DNA from: Armatimonadota bacterium
GTDB taxonomy: Bacteria > Armatimonadota > Fimbriimonadia > Fimbriimonadales > GBS-DC
Assembly (NCBI GenBank): GCA_023511915.1
Contig: JAIMAN010000007.1
Coordinates: 1 to 63,059 of the forward strand
Direction of reading: 5' to 3'
Length of the DNA stretch: 63,059 nucleotides
The notes below the pieces were generated by a model. That model saw only the letters and a program-made list of their open reading frames with translations. It did no database searches and was not told where the DNA came from. A program made the translations under genes and the position numbers. Below are positions 62,019 through 63,059 of the stretch, in pieces (the stretch's first letter is position 1; every line of letters starts with the position of its first letter).

Positions 62019-63059
62019 GTGAGCGGGCTGACCCCCGAATATCGCGCGACCATTGAGCGGTACGCGCCGCGCTTCGCGGTTCTCAGCGGCGTCTGTATGC
62101 TCATGGTGCTGCTCGCGTGGCTGGGCATCAGTCTGCGCGGGCTGGAGCGCGAGCAGCACCCGAACGCCCTCCAAAGCTGCCCCGAAACCTACCTGCGCAG
62201 CGGGCAGTACCAACTGGTGAACTGGCTGCCGTGCAGTGAGGACGCCTTCCGACGCGCCCAGCGGCGAGACCGACTGGTGCTGATCGAGCTGGGCGCGTAC
62301 TGGTCGGGGCGCTGCCAGCGACTGGGCAGCGAGGCGTTCTCCGATTCGGGCGTGGCGGACTTGATTAATCGCGAGTTTGTGGCGGTCAAAATCGACGCGG
62401 ACGCCATGCCGAAGCGGGCGCGGTACTTGCGGCAGTTGGCGCAGCTGATGGGCGCGCCCGACCGCTACCCGATTGTCGCATGGTTCACACCGGACGGCAA
62501 GCCGATTCGCGCCGTTGCGCCCGACACCCGCGCCGAGCTGATGCGCCACTTGGAGGAGCTGAGCCAGATGTACCGCACGCGCCCTGCGCAGGTGCTGCAG
62601 ATGGCGGAGCAGCTGGACAGCGCGTGGGACGCCCGCTGGGCGCGTTCGGCGCGCGCGGCGACCGTTTCGGGCGCGACGGAAGCGTTCCTGACCGCGCTGC
62701 CCCCGCTGCCGATCGAGCCGAGCAGTGCACCGCCTGCGTTCCACCTCACGCATCTGGAGACGCTGCTGGCGTTGGCGGAGCGCGGCGACATCACAGCGCA
62801 GGAGACGCTGTTTGCCCGACTACGCGCCCTGCGCGACAGCCCCTACTGGGATGCCGAGCGCAAGACCGTCTCCGCGCTCCGCGACGGGACAGACCCCGAA
62901 GGCAAGCCGACGGGCGGGGCGCGCCTGATTGAGCATGCCCGCCTGCTGAGCCTCTATAGCCGCGCCGCACGCCTTGATCCCGAACTCGGCGACGCAGCGC
63001 ACGATCTGGCGGACGGGCTGCGTGCGCAGTTCTATCGCGAGCGACCCGCAGGCTTTGTC
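62019..63059 (+). CDS. Membrane-anchored thioredoxin-fold protein (partial)
   Basis: At least 347 residues, cut by the window edge. N-terminal TM helix (VCMLMVLLAWLGISL), then a thioredoxin-like domain resembling DUF255/YyaL proteins: LIELGAYWSGRCQRLGSEAF, INREFVAVKIDAD, and PIVAWFTPDGKPI. The usual CxxC is replaced by WSGRC, leaving one Cys. The remainder is helical. GTG start right after a TATACT box. Confidence 0.7.
   Translation, partial: MSGLTPEYRATIERYAPRFAVLSGVCMLMVLLAWLGISLRGLEREQHPNALQSCPETYLRSGQYQLVNWLPCSEDAFRRAQRRDRLVLIELGAYWSGRCQRLGSEAFSDSGVADLINREFVAVKIDADAMPKRARYLRQLAQLMGAPDRYPIVAWFTPDGKPIRAVAPDTRAELMRHLEELSQMYRTRPAQVLQMAEQLDSAWDARWARSARAATVSGATEAFLTALPPLPIEPSSAPPAFHLTHLETLLALAERGDITAQETLFARLRALRDSPYWDAERKTVSALRDGTDPEGKPTGGARLIEHARLLSLYSRAARLDPELGDAAHDLADGLRAQFYRERPAGFV

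Overview
The window is high-GC bacterial chromosome, with genes packed end to end on both strands and no plasmid, phage or insertion-sequence genes. The best guess for lineage is Armatimonadota (Fimbriimonadia-like). This rests on a pseudopilin-type protein whose N-terminus reads [16 protein letters not shown] followed by [14 protein letters not shown], a PEP-CTERM exported protein, a CIRCE-controlled groESL operon and a fused SecDF. The lineage is an inference from gene content, with no 16S rRNA gene to confirm it.

Layout. 1-2.2 kb: groES-groEL with a perfect CIRCE operator. 2.2-9 kb: two tandem exported TlpA-type redox proteins, a repeat cluster, a ThuA-like protein, threonine aldolase and a zinc-ribbon membrane protein. 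9-13.3 kb: glmU-prs-quinate dehydrogenase-like cluster and a ferredoxin-NADP reductase. 13.4-15 kb: a rod-shaped RNA candidate with a strong terminator, then a two-gene module of unknown function (TIGR04255-like plus partner). 15-20.4 kb: DUF1800 protein, fused secDF and an MFS transporter. 20.5-29 kb: tRNA-His and tRNA-Lys, hslU, a catalytically dead S41 protease paralogue followed by an intact one, rpiB, hflX, gltX and mscS. 29-36 kb: a DUF433 antitoxin with a broken toxin partner, the pseudopilin, a secreted GH13 amylase and dnaE. 36-46 kb: a PEP-CTERM protein with tandem promoters, a globin-coupled chemotaxis transducer, LD-carboxypeptidase, pyrC, folP, TPR proteins and a GAF-GGDEF diguanylate cyclase. 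46-52 kb: HerA-like ATPase, DUF2892, etfAB and a YifB/ComM AAA protein. 52-61 kb, all on the minus strand: AraC regulator, sialidase, a ubiquitin-like conjugation operon (zinc-finger protein, JAB-E1 fusion, E2, 63-residue protein), VCBS-type proteins, a CARF-HEPN CRISPR-ancillary protein without any array, a DUF1385 membrane protein and rpmE. 61-63 kb: a matrixin lipoprotein and a thioredoxin-fold protein cut by the window edge.

Most notable: (i) the compact E2/JAB-E1 operon with a double treble-clef zinc protein as possible E3 and a 63-residue first gene, a few kb from a CARF-HEPN nuclease, which suggests a defence neighbourhood; (ii) two interspersed repeat families with the same design, an outer stem enclosing two hairpins; (iii) a 6S-like rod RNA candidate beside a DosR-box-like palindrome; (iv) the S41 pseudo-protease/protease pair; (v) an apparent ATC start codon for hflX.

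Promoters recur as extended -10 boxes of the form GGTATACT, GGTATAAT or GGTACACT, often 5-9 nt before the start codon, so leaderless or near-leaderless mRNAs appear common. A few genes (the GH13 amylase, the PEP-CTERM gene) instead have full TTGACA/TATA(A/C)T promoters.
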